From Bacteroidota bacterium (GTDB taxonomy: Bacteria > Bacteroidota > Bacteroidia > Flavobacteriales > Flavobacteriaceae): a stretch of DNA of 64,000 nucleotides. A program made the translations under genes and the position numbers. Below, in pieces: positions 33,206-43,613 of this stretch. Location of the stretch: assembly GCA_023446155.1 (NCBI GenBank), contig JAEXIT010000017.1, forward strand, positions 1 to 64,000, read 5' to 3'. The notes beneath the pieces are model-generated. The model had not been told where the DNA came from. It saw only the letters and a program-made list of their open reading frames with translations, and did not search any database. Within the stretch, counting starts at the first letter, position 1. Each line of letters begins with the position of its first letter.

Positions 33206-34126
33206 ATGCTTACCCGTAAATCCAAATTGACTTTGATGAAGATCCTCAGTTTGTTTTCTGTGGTGCGGGGTTACAATATACCGATTATCGTATTGGCGCA
33301 ATACTTGTCGTCGATCTTTATTCTGGCCAAAGACGAACGCGCATTGGACGTGATTCTCGATTGGCGTTTGTTTATCCTGGTTTTTGTGTCGACACTAACG
33401 ATCGCTTCCGGTTATATCATCAATAATTTTTACGACGCGCAAAAAGACTTGATCAATCGGCCGAATAAATCGATGCTCGACCGGTTAGTAAGTCAGCAAA
33501 CCAAATTAAAAGTTTACTTCGGATTGAATTTTCTGGCAACGGGTTTGGCATACATCATTTCCTGGCGGGCGGCGTTCTTTTTTGCAGCCTATATTTTCCT
33601 GATTTGGTTTTATTCGCACAAACTTAAAAAATACCCGATTGTCGGGAATCTGACCGCTTCGGTACTCGCGGTCATGCCGTTTTTCGGAATATTACTGTAT
33701 TTTAAAAACTTTTACCATGTGATTTTTGCACATGCGGGCTTTCTTTTTCTGTTGATTTTGATTCGCGAAATGATCAAAGATCTTGAAAATATTAAAGGGG
33801 ATCTGGCATCCGATTATCAAACCATCCCGGTTCGTTTCGGAACAAACGTATCCAAAAAAATGATAACGGCTTTAACGATCACAACGGTTATTCCGGTGTT
33901 TATCCTGATCGAAAAATACGACGTGGGGTATATGGATATTTATTTCTATATCGCGTTGATCATCCTTATGTATTTTATTCGGTTGTTGTGGAAATCGGAA
34001 ACCCGGGAGGAATATGTTCAATTGCATATCATATTGAAAACGCTTATTGTAGCCGGCGTTTTCTGTATTGTACTGATCGATCCTACGGTTTTGATAAACG
34101 GAAAAAAACTACTGGCGGGGCTATAA
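33206..34126 (+). CDS. UbiA-type prenyltransferase (geranylgeranylglycerol-phosphate geranylgeranyltransferase-like)
   Basis: The 306-residue protein has about eight transmembrane helices and both metal-diphosphate motifs of the UbiA superfamily: NNFYDAQKDLINRP (first) and REMIKDLENIKGD (second). Family members transfer a prenyl group to an acceptor at the membrane. The placement after mevalonate genes fits use of their product. The annotation as an archaeal-type glycerol-phosphate geranylgeranyltransferase follows the closest named family; the real acceptor in this organism is unknown. Confidence 0.85.
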   Translation: MLTRKSKLTLMKILSLFSVVRGYNIPIIVLAQYLSSIFILAKDERALDVILDWRLFILVFVSTLTIASGYIINNFYDAQKDLINRPNKSMLDRLVSQQTKLKVYFGLNFLATGLAYIISWRAAFFFAAYIFLIWFYSHKLKKYPIVGNLTASVLAVMPFFGILLYFKNFYHVIFAHAGFLFLLILIREMIKDLENIKGDLASDYQTIPVRFGTNVSKKMITALTITTVIPVFILIEKYDVGYMDIYFYIALIILMYFIRLLWKSETREEYVQLHIILKTLIVAGVFCIVLIDPTVLINGKKLLAGL

Positions 34127-34195
34127 CAATCTTTCAAAATACTTTTTTAACACACAAAGAGATAAATAGTATCTTTGCAAAAATTTTTTAGCGAA

Positions 34196-35083
34196 ATGAA
34201 CAACGGAAAAGGAAATAATAAAAGAGGTTCTTCCAACGGCAAACCGGGTTTTGGACCAAAGAAATCAAATGCGGCCGGAAAACCGAATTTTAAAAAAGAC
34301 GATAGAAAAAGTAATTTCTCAAAACCGAAACCGGACTTTGAAAGAAAACCGAAAGCACCTAAAACCGCTGCTTCGGATGATATCCGTCTGAATAAATATA
34401 TTTCTAATTCTGGCGTTTGCTCCCGTAGAGACGCTGATATTTATATCCAATCGGGGAATGTAAAAGTAAATGGAGAGGTGGTTACCGAAATGGGATATAA
34501 AGTAAAACCGGGTGATGTTGTTAACTTTGACGGAACACTGATCACGCCAGAGAAAAAAGAATACATCCTGTTGAACAAACCAAAAGGGTTTACCACAGCT
34601 GGCGATGGCGACGGAAATGCTACAAATGTATTGGATTTGGTACGCAATGCAACCCGCGCCAAATTGCAACCCGTTGGACGTATGGATAAAACCACTACCG
34701 GATTGTTACTTTTTACAAACGATTCGGATATGGTGCGTAAGTTTACGGCACCAAACCAACGTTCGTCAAAAGTATACCAGATCAGTTTGGATCGTAACCT
34801 GAAATTTGAAGATCTTGAAAAAATTCAAGGCGGACTTACGATCGACAATTTTAGAGTGTATGTAGAGGAGATTTCGTATATCGAAAACGAACCGAAAAGT
34901 GAAATCGGTTTAAAGATGAAAACGTCCAATGTAAAAGTTGTTCGTTCTATTTTTGAACATCTGGAATATGATGTTATTAAAGTAGACCGTGTCGTTTTTG
35001 CGGGACTGACAAAGAAAAATTTACCACGTGGAAACTGGCGTTTTCTGACGGATCAGGAAATTATCAACCTTAAGAATATATAA
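34196..35083 (+). CDS. Pseudouridine synthase, RsuA/RluB family
   Basis: Encodes 295 residues from ATG 34196. A TTG at 34175 lies inside the TATCTTTG promoter box (34170-34177) and cannot be the start. After a basic, Lys/Gly/Pro-rich N-terminal tail of about 50 residues there is an S4 RNA-binding domain (RLNKYISNSGVCSRRDADIY) and the catalytic domain with GRMDKTTTGLLLFTND, in which the aspartate is the catalytic nucleophile. It should make pseudouridine in rRNA, probably 23S. It is the last gene in the mevalonate cluster direction but has its own promoter. Confidence 0.9.
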   Translation: MNNGKGNNKRGSSNGKPGFGPKKSNAAGKPNFKKDDRKSNFSKPKPDFERKPKAPKTAASDDIRLNKYISNSGVCSRRDADIYIQSGNVKVNGEVVTEMGYKVKPGDVVNFDGTLITPEKKEYILLNKPKGFTTAGDGDGNATNVLDLVRNATRAKLQPVGRMDKTTTGLLLFTNDSDMVRKFTAPNQRSSKVYQISLDRNLKFEDLEKIQGGLTIDNFRVYVEEISYIENEPKSEIGLKMKTSNVKVVRSIFEHLEYDVIKVDRVVFAGLTKKNLPRGNWRFLTDQEIINLKNI

Positions 35084-35127
35084 ATCCACAATCCTGAAGC
35101 CTGCTTCGGGATTTTTTTACTGTACTA

Positions 35128-35490
35128 ATGACACCAGAAACATTACAATCGATTGCTTTTCGCTGGTTTGAGGCGTTCAATACCAAGCAACTCGACAAAT
35201 TGTTGTCGCTTTATGATGATGAAGCACAGCATTTTAGTCCGAAATTAAAAATCCACCAACCGGAAACCAAAGGATTGGTAGTTGGAAAAGAGGCGATGCG
35301 CGCTTGGTGGCAAGATGCTTTTGATCGTTTGCCAAGTTTGCATTATAAAGTAACGTCGTTAACAGCCAATTCCGATCGTGTCTTTATGGAATATATCCGT
35401 CAGGTAACCGGAGAAGAAGATATGCTGGTTGCGGAAGTACTCGATGTTAAAAATGGAAAAATAATCGCTTCACGTGTATATCACGGATAA
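35128..35490 (+). CDS. SnoaL/NTF2-like protein
   Basis: The 120-residue protein has the fold pattern of the NTF2/SnoaL superfamily: RWFEAFNTKQLDKLLSLYDDEAQHF, GKEAMRAWWQDAF, then antiparallel strands ending GKIIASRVYHG. Members bind small ligands or catalyse isomerisation and hydrolysis; the substrate cannot be read. It is separated by 44 bases from the pseudouridine synthase and ends just before a terminator. Confidence 0.82.
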   Translation: MTPETLQSIAFRWFEAFNTKQLDKLLSLYDDEAQHFSPKLKIHQPETKGLVVGKEAMRAWWQDAFDRLPSLHYKVTSLTANSDRVFMEYIRQVTGEEDMLVAEVLDVKNGKIIASRVYHG

Positions 35491-35519
35491 AAAAAGGCTG
35501 TCTATTACGACAGCCTTTT
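35491..35519. terminator. Bidirectional terminator between convergent genes
   Basis: AAAAAGGCTGTC / GACAGCCTTTT stem around TATTAC, between the SnoaL-like gene and the peptidase gene. Confidence 0.9.
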
Positions 35520-35522
35520 AGT

Positions 35523-37667
35523 TTAGTTTTTTAATGGTTTGGCACCATTGTTCAAACCGCGTTTGTTGAGTAGCGGAGTGATGTTCGGTTCCTCACCACG
35601 GAATTTTTTATAAAGGACCATGGGATCTTCCGTTCCTCCTTTTTCAAGGACATATTTACGGAAAGCTTTGGCTTTTTCCTGATTGAATAACGAAGTGCTT
35701 TTAAACGCTTCGAACGCATCGGTATCCAAAACTCCGGACCAGATATAGCTATAATAACCCGCCGAATAACCTCCGGAGAAAACGTGGTTAAAATACGTAC
35801 TTCTATAACGTGGAATAATAGAATGGATCAAACCGATTTTTTTCATGGAATTGGCTTCAAATGCAGTGGCATCCTGTGTGATGGCTGCGGTTTGCGTGTG
35901 GTATTCCATATCCAGTAACGAAGCGGCCAGATATTCGATGGTCGCAAATCCCTGATCGAAAGTACCGGATTTTTGTAATTTTTCAATTAACGAATCGGGA
36001 ATTACAGCTCCGGTTTGGTAATGCTTGGCATACATTTTTAAAACTTCCGGCTCGGCAGCCCAGTTTTCCATAACCTGCGATGGTAATTCTACGAAATCTC
36101 TTGGAACGGCAGTTCCGGCCATGCTCTGATAATTCACATTCGACAATAAACCGTGTAGCGCGTGACCGAATTCATGGAAGAAAGTCGTCGTTTCATCAAA
36201 CGTTAATAAGGTAGGGGCGTCGCCAATCGGTTTGGAATAATTGCAAACAATGGAAATTACCGGAGGGATGCGTTTTCCGTTTTCCATTTGTTGTGCACGG
36301 TAGGAAGTCATCCAGGCACCGCCATTTTTGGACGCGCGCGAATAGAAATCCATATATAGTGTCCCCACTTGTGTGCCGTCTTTTTCCATGACTTTCCATA
36401 CGGTAACATCTTCATGGTATTTCGGTACCTCTTTTAGCTCTTCGAACTTTAGTCCGTAAAGATTTTCGGTTACTTTAAAAATCCCCTGTTGTACATTCTG
36501 AATGCTGAAATACGGTTTTACTTCCTGTTCGTCCAGATTGTAACGCTTCTTACGGATTTTTTCGGCATAATAACGCCAGTCATACGGTTGTACGTCACCG
36601 GAAATCCCATCGGCAACCATCATCTTTTTGATATCGGCCGTTTCTAATTTTGCTTTTTCAAGCGCAGGTTTCCAAAGTTTGGTTAACAGCTCCGTTGCTT
36701 TTTCCGGCGTTTTAGCCATACTTTCTTCCAACACATAGGCCGCATGGTTTTTATAACCTAATAAGCGTGCTTTTTCACCGCGTAGGTTGGCCATCTGGAT
36801 CAGATTTTGCTTGTTGTCGAATTCGTTATTGTTGTTTCCACGGTTTTGATAGGCCGTCCAGATTTGTTTGCGCAATTCGCGATTGGAGGCATATTGCAGA
36901 AATGGCATAACACTCGAATTGCTGAGTGTAAAGACCCATTTTCCATCTTTTCCGGATGCTTTGGCTTTTGCAGCTGCGGCAACGATCAGTTCGTCCGGTA
37001 AACCGGCCAGATCCGCTTTTTTATCAATTACCAGTTCGTAGGAATTGTTTTCTTTTAGAATATTGTTGCCAAATTTTAACGACAACAGGGATAACTCCCC
37101 ATTAATTTTGCGTAGCTTTTCTTTGTCGGTTTCCGAAAGATTGGCGCCACTGCGTACAAAGGCTTTGTATTTTTTTTCCAGTAAACGGGATTGCTCCGGA
37201 GTTAATTTCAAGGTTTTACGAGCGTCCCAAACGGTTTTTACACGGGCGAATAATTTTTCGTTCAGGTTGATATTATCGTTGTGTTTGGACGAAATCGGCG
37301 CCATTTCCTGAGCAATCGCTTGTAGTTGATCATTTGTATTGGCAGAACTCATATTGCTAAAAACAGTGGCAACCCGGTTTAAAAGTTGTCCTGCATTTTC
37401 AAGTGCCACAATGGTATTGTCGAAGGTCGGTTTGGCCGGATTATTGGCAATGGCATCAATTTCCTGTTGGTGTATTTTAATCCCCTCCAATAAGGCCGGT
37501 TTAAAATGTTCGTTTTTAATCAGATGGAAAGGAGGTACTTCGTAGGGAGTGTTGTATGCAGCCAAAAGCGGATTGGTAGGATCGCCATTTCTCTTGGACT
37601 TGTCTTCGTTCCCCGAAAGTAAAGACATTCCCACAGTTGTAAGAATCAGAACAGTTTTTGTAATCAT
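35523..37667 (-). CDS. M3-family metallopeptidase (peptidyl-dipeptidase Dcp-like)
   Basis: The 714-residue protein has a signal-like N-terminus (about 1-20), a long helical region and the zinc motif FHEFGHALHG near residue 500, followed by a downstream SQVMENW that supplies the third ligand of the M3 clan. YSYIWSGVLDTDAFEAF and KFRGEEPN near the end are typical of M3 peptidases in this phylum. It should cleave peptides of limited length, probably in the periplasm. The gene is monocistronic. Confidence 0.92.
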   Translation of the reverse strand: MITKTVLILTTVGMSLLSGNEDKSKRNGDPTNPLLAAYNTPYEVPPFHLIKNEHFKPALLEGIKIHQQEIDAIANNPAKPTFDNTIVALENAGQLLNRVATVFSNMSSANTNDQLQAIAQEMAPISSKHNDNINLNEKLFARVKTVWDARKTLKLTPEQSRLLEKKYKAFVRSGANLSETDKEKLRKINGELSLLSLKFGNNILKENNSYELVIDKKADLAGLPDELIVAAAAKAKASGKDGKWVFTLSNSSVMPFLQYASNRELRKQIWTAYQNRGNNNNEFDNKQNLIQMANLRGEKARLLGYKNHAAYVLEESMAKTPEKATELLTKLWKPALEKAKLETADIKKMMVADGISGDVQPYDWRYYAEKIRKKRYNLDEQEVKPYFSIQNVQQGIFKVTENLYGLKFEELKEVPKYHEDVTVWKVMEKDGTQVGTLYMDFYSRASKNGGAWMTSYRAQQMENGKRIPPVISIVCNYSKPIGDAPTLLTFDETTTFFHEFGHALHGLLSNVNYQSMAGTAVPRDFVELPSQVMENWAAEPEVLKMYAKHYQTGAVIPDSLIEKLQKSGTFDQGFATIEYLAASLLDMEYHTQTAAITQDATAFEANSMKKIGLIHSIIPRYRSTYFNHVFSGGYSAGYYSYIWSGVLDTDAFEAFKSTSLFNQEKAKAFRKYVLEKGGTEDPMVLYKKFRGEEPNITPLLNKRGLNNGAKPLKN

Positions 37668-37811
37668 GATGTTATTTTGATTAATTTAGTTATGTAAAAA
37701 TAACAGAAAAAGTGATTACCGTCGGTTATGGCACATTTTGTTAACGAATTTTTATGAGCCGATTACGGAATATTCTGTTAAAATTTGAAAATTTGATAGT
37801 ACTTTTGTAGT

Positions 37812-40631
37812 ATGAAGCGCTCTCCTAAAAAAATAATCCTTAAGACCCTTAAGATCGTTGGAATCACAATCGGTAGCATATTGCTGTTGTTATTCCTGAT
37901 TCCGTTACTGTTTCCGGGAACAATTGCCGAACAGGTGAAAAAAGCCGCAAATCAGAAACTGGATGGCGAACTGAATTTTAAAGAAACACATTTGTCGTTT
38001 TATAAGCATTTTCCGTCGTTAACGGTTTCATTGGACGAGTTTTCATTAAAAGGATCGGCACCGTATCGAAATGATACTTTGGTGGCGGCAAAAGAGGTGG
38101 CTTTTGGGATCAACCTGAAACGTCTTATTTTCGACAATCAGGTGAGTATTGACGAGATCTATTTATCCGATGGACAGGCGAATATTAAAGTGGACGAACA
38201 CGGACATGCAAATTATAACGTTTATATTTCCAATGCACCCAAAACAGCCGATACAACCCAATCGGCTTCCATTCGATTGGATCGGATCGAAATTAAAAAT
38301 GTCGATTTAAAATACAACGACCTTTCGGCCAAATTGGCAATCGACGCAAAAGATTTTAATTATATCGGAAAAGGAGACTTGGATAAGTCTATTTTTGACT
38401 TAACGACTAAGGCGCGAATCGGATCACTGGATTTCGCTTTTGACGGAGAAACCTATCTGAAAAACAAAGTGGTTAATGCCGATTTGCTGACGCGAATCAA
38501 TACCAATTCCCTGTCGTTTGTTTTCAGACAAAATAATCTGAAAATCAACAAGCTTCCGGTGAAATTTATCGGAAAGCTCAACTTCCTGAAAGACGGATAT
38601 GATATCGATATTCACGTAGAAACCCAGAATAGTAACCTAAACGATTTGTTTACGGCGATGCCACCGGCGTATGTGACCTGGTTGGAAAAAACAAAAGTAC
38701 AGGGACAAACGGATGTACTGTTTACGTTTAAAGGAATCTATAACGCTTCTCAAAATAAAAAACCCGATTTGGGACTGGCGGTTAACATCCGCGACGGTTA
38801 TATCGCTTATAAAGACACACCGTTTCCGACTTCGAATATCTTTTTAAAATTCAGCACCCGAATGCCGTCGTTAAATCCGGACTTACTGGAAATCGATATG
38901 GATTCGATCCATTTTAATGTTGGAAAAGACTTTTTGGCAGGGAAACTGTACTCCAAAGGAACCAAGCATATCAATGTAAACACGGATATGAAGGCCAAAT
39001 TGGATCTGGAAAAATTAAACCGTGCTTTAGGATTGGAAAAAGTGGAAATCCAGGGATTGCTAACATCGAGTATCAAAGCCAAAGGCGATTATGATGCGGC
39101 TCAAAAACTATTTCCGGTTACCGATGGATTTTTAACATTACAAGGCGGACGTTTAAAAACCCCGTATTATCCAAACCCGATTGATTCGATCCGAATTAAT
39201 GCGCGCATCAAAAATACAACCGGAAACTATAAAGACCTGATCGTAAAAGTAACCCCGGCTTCCTTTAACTTTGAAGGCAATCCGGTATTTGTAGCAGCCG
39301 ATTTATCAAATTTTGAAGATCTGGCTTATAAAGTCAAAGCAAAGGGCGAAATTGACGTTGCGAAGGTCTATAAAGTATTCCGTCAGGAAGGACTTGATTT
39401 GAAAGGATATATCAAAGCCGATTTGTTTTTACAGGGGAAACAAAGTTATGCCACCACGGGACAATACGGTAAAATGAATAATAAAGGAACCCTGTTGTTA
39501 CGCGATATTACGGCAAAATCACAATTTTTTCCAAAACCATTCCTGATCAAAGAAGGATTGTTCCGATTTGATCGCGACAAAATGTTTTTCAACGATTTTA
39601 AAGCCGGTTATGGTCAGTCGGATTTTAATTTGAACGGTCAGTTGCAAAATGTGATCAACTTTGTATTAAACGATAAAAGTGTGCTTTCCGGGAACTTTTC
39701 ATTGCATTCCGATTTCCTGAATGTGAACGAATTTATGGCCTACAATCCGGATGGTGTAAAAACGAATAATTCCAAAATCACTGCCAAAAAAACAAAACCA
39801 AAAGAACCAACAGGTGTAGTTGTGGTACCGACAAATTTAAATGTCTCGGTTGTAGCCAATGCTAAAAAAGTCGACTACGACGGTTTGGTACTAAATGACA
39901 TGTCTGGAAAAGCGATGGTCAAAAAAGGAAAAATTATGTTGCGTAATGCGGGTCTTGGAATTATCGGAAGTCGGATGACATTAGATGGTGTTTATGACGA
40001 TGTAAGTGCCGATAAAGCGAACTTTAGTCTGCGTTACCGTGCAAAAGATTTCGATGTAAACCGTGCGTACCGCGAAGTAAAATTATTCCGTGATTTAATG
40101 ACGTCTGCCGAAAATGCCGAAGGAATAATTGGCGTCGATTACCGTTTGCGAGGTGTACTCGATCAGAACATGCAACCGATTATGCCATCGTTAAAAGGAG
40201 AGGGTGTGGTAACGGTTAAAAAAGTGAAAGTAAAAGGAATGAAATTGTTTTCGGCGATTAGTAAAAAAACCGGATCCGATGGTATTGACAATCCGGATTT
40301 AAGCGAAGTTGAAATCAATTCGAATATTAAAAATAATGTGATCACTATTGACGAAACACTGATCAAAGTGGCTTTATTCCGTTTAAAATTCAAAGGACAA
40401 ACCAATTTCGCCGGTCAGATGAATCTTAGAATGCGTTTGGGATTACCACCATTTGGACTCATCGGTATTCCGGTTGTGATCACAGGAAACAAGGACAATC
40501 CTAAAATAAAAGTATTTAGTAAAACGGGTGAAGAAGTGCCCGAAACCGAATACAAAGGAACACCGGTACCAGCGGCACCGCCAACACCTTCGGAACCAAA
40601 ACCGGAACCGACGGCAACACCAAAAGAATAA
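37812..40631 (+). CDS. AsmA-family envelope protein
   Basis: The 939-residue protein has an N-terminal transmembrane helix (about 14-34), an AsmA-like N-terminal region beginning FPGTIAEQVKKAANQKLDGEL and repeated AsmA blocks, ending with RLGLPPFGLIGIPVVITGNKD and a Pro/Thr-rich tail. AsmA-like proteins form long periplasmic beta-groove bridges believed to carry lipids between membranes. It is monocistronic, with TACTTTTG at 37800-37807 as a likely -7 box, and ends at a terminator. Confidence 0.87.
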   Translation: MKRSPKKIILKTLKIVGITIGSILLLLFLIPLLFPGTIAEQVKKAANQKLDGELNFKETHLSFYKHFPSLTVSLDEFSLKGSAPYRNDTLVAAKEVAFGINLKRLIFDNQVSIDEIYLSDGQANIKVDEHGHANYNVYISNAPKTADTTQSASIRLDRIEIKNVDLKYNDLSAKLAIDAKDFNYIGKGDLDKSIFDLTTKARIGSLDFAFDGETYLKNKVVNADLLTRINTNSLSFVFRQNNLKINKLPVKFIGKLNFLKDGYDIDIHVETQNSNLNDLFTAMPPAYVTWLEKTKVQGQTDVLFTFKGIYNASQNKKPDLGLAVNIRDGYIAYKDTPFPTSNIFLKFSTRMPSLNPDLLEIDMDSIHFNVGKDFLAGKLYSKGTKHINVNTDMKAKLDLEKLNRALGLEKVEIQGLLTSSIKAKGDYDAAQKLFPVTDGFLTLQGGRLKTPYYPNPIDSIRINARIKNTTGNYKDLIVKVTPASFNFEGNPVFVAADLSNFEDLAYKVKAKGEIDVAKVYKVFRQEGLDLKGYIKADLFLQGKQSYATTGQYGKMNNKGTLLLRDITAKSQFFPKPFLIKEGLFRFDRDKMFFNDFKAGYGQSDFNLNGQLQNVINFVLNDKSVLSGNFSLHSDFLNVNEFMAYNPDGVKTNNSKITAKKTKPKEPTGVVVVPTNLNVSVVANAKKVDYDGLVLNDMSGKAMVKKGKIMLRNAGLGIIGSRMTLDGVYDDVSADKANFSLRYRAKDFDVNRAYREVKLFRDLMTSAENAEGIIGVDYRLRGVLDQNMQPIMPSLKGEGVVTVKKVKVKGMKLFSAISKKTGSDGIDNPDLSEVEINSNIKNNVITIDETLIKVALFRLKFKGQTNFAGQMNLRMRLGLPPFGLIGIPVVITGNKDNPKIKVFSKTGEEVPETEYKGTPVPAAPPTPSEPKPEPTATPKE

Positions 40632-40632
40632 T

Positions 40633-40662
40633 AAAAGGCTGTCTTTAGAGACGGCCTTTTTT
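40633..40662 (+). terminator. Terminator after AsmA-family gene
   Basis: AAAAGGCTGTCT / AGACGGCCTTTTTT stem with one T-G pair and a four-base loop. Confidence 0.88.
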
Positions 40663-40793
40663 GTAGGATTTAAAATCCGATGGGTTTGGCTCTTTTTGTA
40701 TAAAAAAATAGTAACTTAATTCCTGTATTCAGAAATTCCCAAAAGAAAACAGATTTCGGGTTATTTATATTCATCGATTCTAAAAATACAACG

Positions 40794-41780
40794 ATGGAAA
40801 ACACAACTGTAACAAAAAGCCTCTTTGTCGGAATAATAGTAATCAGTACGCTTGTGCTGACTTCCTGTTCCGGATTTCAGCCCAATCGGATGAAATCACA
40901 ATTGTATACGAGTAATTGTAATCAGCAGAATGTTTACAATTATACGGTAGCCGAAATGCCGCACCCCATGCATACAATTCCGGTTGATACGGCCTTGGCG
41001 GCGCGCTTTAGTTTTAAAAGTCTAAATGCGGCCAATGCGATTGGTGTTTTGGATCTGGTGTCGGATTATGTGACGATACGCAAAAAATATAAACAGGATC
41101 CAACCATTGAAAACCGACTAACACAATTGGAGTTGGTTCAAAAGTTAAACCAACGAATCAATATCGCGTCACTGGAAGTGTCGGCGGTATCTTCGGAAAT
41201 GGATTGCGAAGAAGAACGTACCAGTCAGATTGCCGATTTTTTAAAAGGGAAAGAAGACGAAACCGAGAGTAAATTGACCGTTGGTGCGATCGTAATTGGC
41301 GCAGCCGGAGCAATTGCTTCCGGATTGTTAATCGACAAAGGAAATACCGGCGATTATATCGGACTCGGAACCGGGATTACCGAAGCGACCTTAGGAATGT
41401 TGATTCTACGGAACAAACGCAGCATTGAATTTTACCATAACCGGAATGCGCTGCGTGATATCTGGGAAGGTCGGCCAACCTCTTCTATTTTTCCGCCAAC
41501 GGTTTGGTATTATCTGAATTATAGCAACCCGAACGAACCGGAAAAAGTCTCTTTCCGTCGGGAGATTATTGAAAAATGGATGAATTTTGGTCAGATTGCC
41601 GATGAAAAGTCTAAAAAGAAAACCCAGTTGTTGGAGTTGTATTTTGGGAATGGGGGTAAATATTCGGCTCAGGAATTGGACAACCGTGCGAATATGTACG
41701 ATCAGTTGGAATCGCAGATCAACCTGATGAAACAGGATTTAAAAGCCCTGTCGATGGAATTGGAAAACCTGAAAATATAA
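40794..41780 (+). CDS. Lipoprotein of unknown function
   Basis: A 328-residue protein with a lipoprotein signal (lipobox LTSC, cysteine at about 25). The middle contains a hydrophobic stretch AIVIGAAGAIASGLLI at about 165-180, so it may also insert in a membrane, and the end is a coiled-coil segment. No named family is recognised. Promoter and terminator surround it on both sides; it is a single gene convergent with the amine oxidase operon. Confidence 0.72.
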   Translation: MENTTVTKSLFVGIIVISTLVLTSCSGFQPNRMKSQLYTSNCNQQNVYNYTVAEMPHPMHTIPVDTALAARFSFKSLNAANAIGVLDLVSDYVTIRKKYKQDPTIENRLTQLELVQKLNQRINIASLEVSAVSSEMDCEEERTSQIADFLKGKEDETESKLTVGAIVIGAAGAIASGLLIDKGNTGDYIGLGTGITEATLGMLILRNKRSIEFYHNRNALRDIWEGRPTSSIFPPTVWYYLNYSNPNEPEKVSFRREIIEKWMNFGQIADEKSKKKTQLLELYFGNGGKYSAQELDNRANMYDQLESQINLMKQDLKALSMELENLKI

Positions 41781-41829
41781 GTGTAAAATCTTCCGGGCAA
41801 AATGATATTGCCCGGAAGATAAAGTTGTA

Positions 41830-43590
41830 TTACCAACCTAAATAATAAGCCGGATCCAACCATTCCGGACGGTCTAATCCAAAATGGGTTTCCAACATTT
41901 TTTCGGCTTCACATAAGGCGCCTTCCACCCATCCCTGTTGATCAGAATAGGCTTCCCCGCAAATATGAATTTGTTCGCCTGGTTTTGGTTGACGCATATA
42001 CGGCATCACATTTTTAACCTCATATCCGGCTTTCCAGGCGTGATATCCGGCACCAAACGGATCATCAGACCAATCTCTGAAGTACGTTACATACGGATCC
42101 GGGATTTCAACATCCGGTCCGTGTAACTCGCGTAACTGGTTCATCACTTCGTTGACCATCATTTGAGAAGCCTGAACGCTATCCAATTCGTGTAATTCTT
42201 TTAACGAAGCCGAATTGGATGCTTTTACTTTAAAAAGAATCTTGTCGTCCGATAGGGCTTTCCAGAACGTTTCGGTTTCCATATCGCCGTAACTTCCCAA
42301 TAACATTGAGTTGTCGGTATGTGTATCGGTACCGAAATAGTAACACTGACGCATTGGTAAATCGGTGATGGAATGTCCGGAATCGATACCGAGCTTTTTC
42401 CACCATGGATGCGGGAATCCCATCAGGATTTTAAATGCCGGTTCCATAATTACCGAACGGATATTGTGGTTTAGCGTACTGTCTTCATTCACATTAAAAA
42501 AGAAGTTTTCCTGATCCAATAATTCCAACGATCGACGCGGCATCGCCAGGACGATATTATTGGCGTAAACATGCCATTCCTCGTTGGTTTTGATGTTTAG
42601 GAACGTCAGTTGGTATTTGTGCGAATGTGTAAAAGCGTGCTCTTTTGTAAAAGTAATCAATTTGTTTTCCGACCAGATACAAGCGCCAGGATTGTCCATA
42701 TACGTATTAGCAATGGCGTAGGCAATACTGTCAAAACCTTCTTCAATGGTTTTATAAACGGTACCTTCGGAGAAATCGCCCACCATATACGGGAAGGCTT
42801 CCGCCGAATTCCAGTTGATCGTATTCGAATAATAACCACCGGCATTGGCTAAAAAAGTATAACCTTCCTGCGATACCTGATCTTTGATCAAATTCCAGAA
42901 ACCGATGTCGTTTACTTTCCGGCCTTCGTAAGGGGAGTCTTTAAAATTATAGCGCAATTTCGGTTTGATATCATCCCACTGACGGCTGGTGATTTCGAAA
43001 GTATACTCATACTCGGATGTTTTTTTAACGAAATCGGAATAGTTTTCCCGGAACCACGGATCGGCCATTAATACGTCATAAATGATTTTATTGAATAACT
43101 GATCGGAACTAAAACCCAGATCATCTTCATTCAGATAATAACGCGTGATCAGCTTTTTGCCGGCATCCTGAGCCACATTCCAGGCATCCTGTTTAAAGCG
43201 CTCTTTTCGCAAATACATTAGTAATTTTGAAGGATCCCCCATTGGAAACGGAACCGGATCCATTTTGTCGACCAATACCTGTTTGCGTTTGTTCAAATCC
43301 GGTTCGGTTAACGGATATCCTTCGATAAGGGTCGTTACGATTTCCTGTGAGGTCAGGTAACGCATGCCTCCCAATTCGCCCCAAAAATCCATCCCGGGCA
43401 TGATAACCGACTCCAGTCGGCCGCCTAAACGGTTATTCAGATCAAAAACCTGAACCTGATCGGCTTTGAATTTTTTATCGGAAACCAATCGGTAAGCCGT
43501 ATATAATCCGGAAGTACCGGCGCCAACAATGGCTACTTCGATTTTTAAACCGGGTTCCATTCCCGGATTTAAAGGCGTATTTTTATTCAT
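41830..43590 (-). CDS. FAD-dependent amine oxidase family protein
   Basis: The 586-residue protein has the Rossmann fold VAIVGAGTSGLYTAYRL, the DLNNRLGGRLES motif and the C-terminal ICGEAYSDQQGWVEGALCEAE, as in flavin monoamine oxidases and L-amino-acid oxidases. It oxidises an amine or amino acid with O2 or another acceptor. No signal peptide is visible. The SolA-like gene precedes it by 23 bases in the same direction, so the two enzymes probably act on related substrates. Confidence 0.88.
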   Translation of the reverse strand: MNKNTPLNPGMEPGLKIEVAIVGAGTSGLYTAYRLVSDKKFKADQVQVFDLNNRLGGRLESVIMPGMDFWGELGGMRYLTSQEIVTTLIEGYPLTEPDLNKRKQVLVDKMDPVPFPMGDPSKLLMYLRKERFKQDAWNVAQDAGKKLITRYYLNEDDLGFSSDQLFNKIIYDVLMADPWFRENYSDFVKKTSEYEYTFEITSRQWDDIKPKLRYNFKDSPYEGRKVNDIGFWNLIKDQVSQEGYTFLANAGGYYSNTINWNSAEAFPYMVGDFSEGTVYKTIEEGFDSIAYAIANTYMDNPGACIWSENKLITFTKEHAFTHSHKYQLTFLNIKTNEEWHVYANNIVLAMPRRSLELLDQENFFFNVNEDSTLNHNIRSVIMEPAFKILMGFPHPWWKKLGIDSGHSITDLPMRQCYYFGTDTHTDNSMLLGSYGDMETETFWKALSDDKILFKVKASNSASLKELHELDSVQASQMMVNEVMNQLRELHGPDVEIPDPYVTYFRDWSDDPFGAGYHAWKAGYEVKNVMPYMRQPKPGEQIHICGEAYSDQQGWVEGALCEAEKMLETHFGLDRPEWLDPAYYLGW

Positions 43591-43613
43591 AATGGTAGAT
43601 TTTGGTTATCGGT

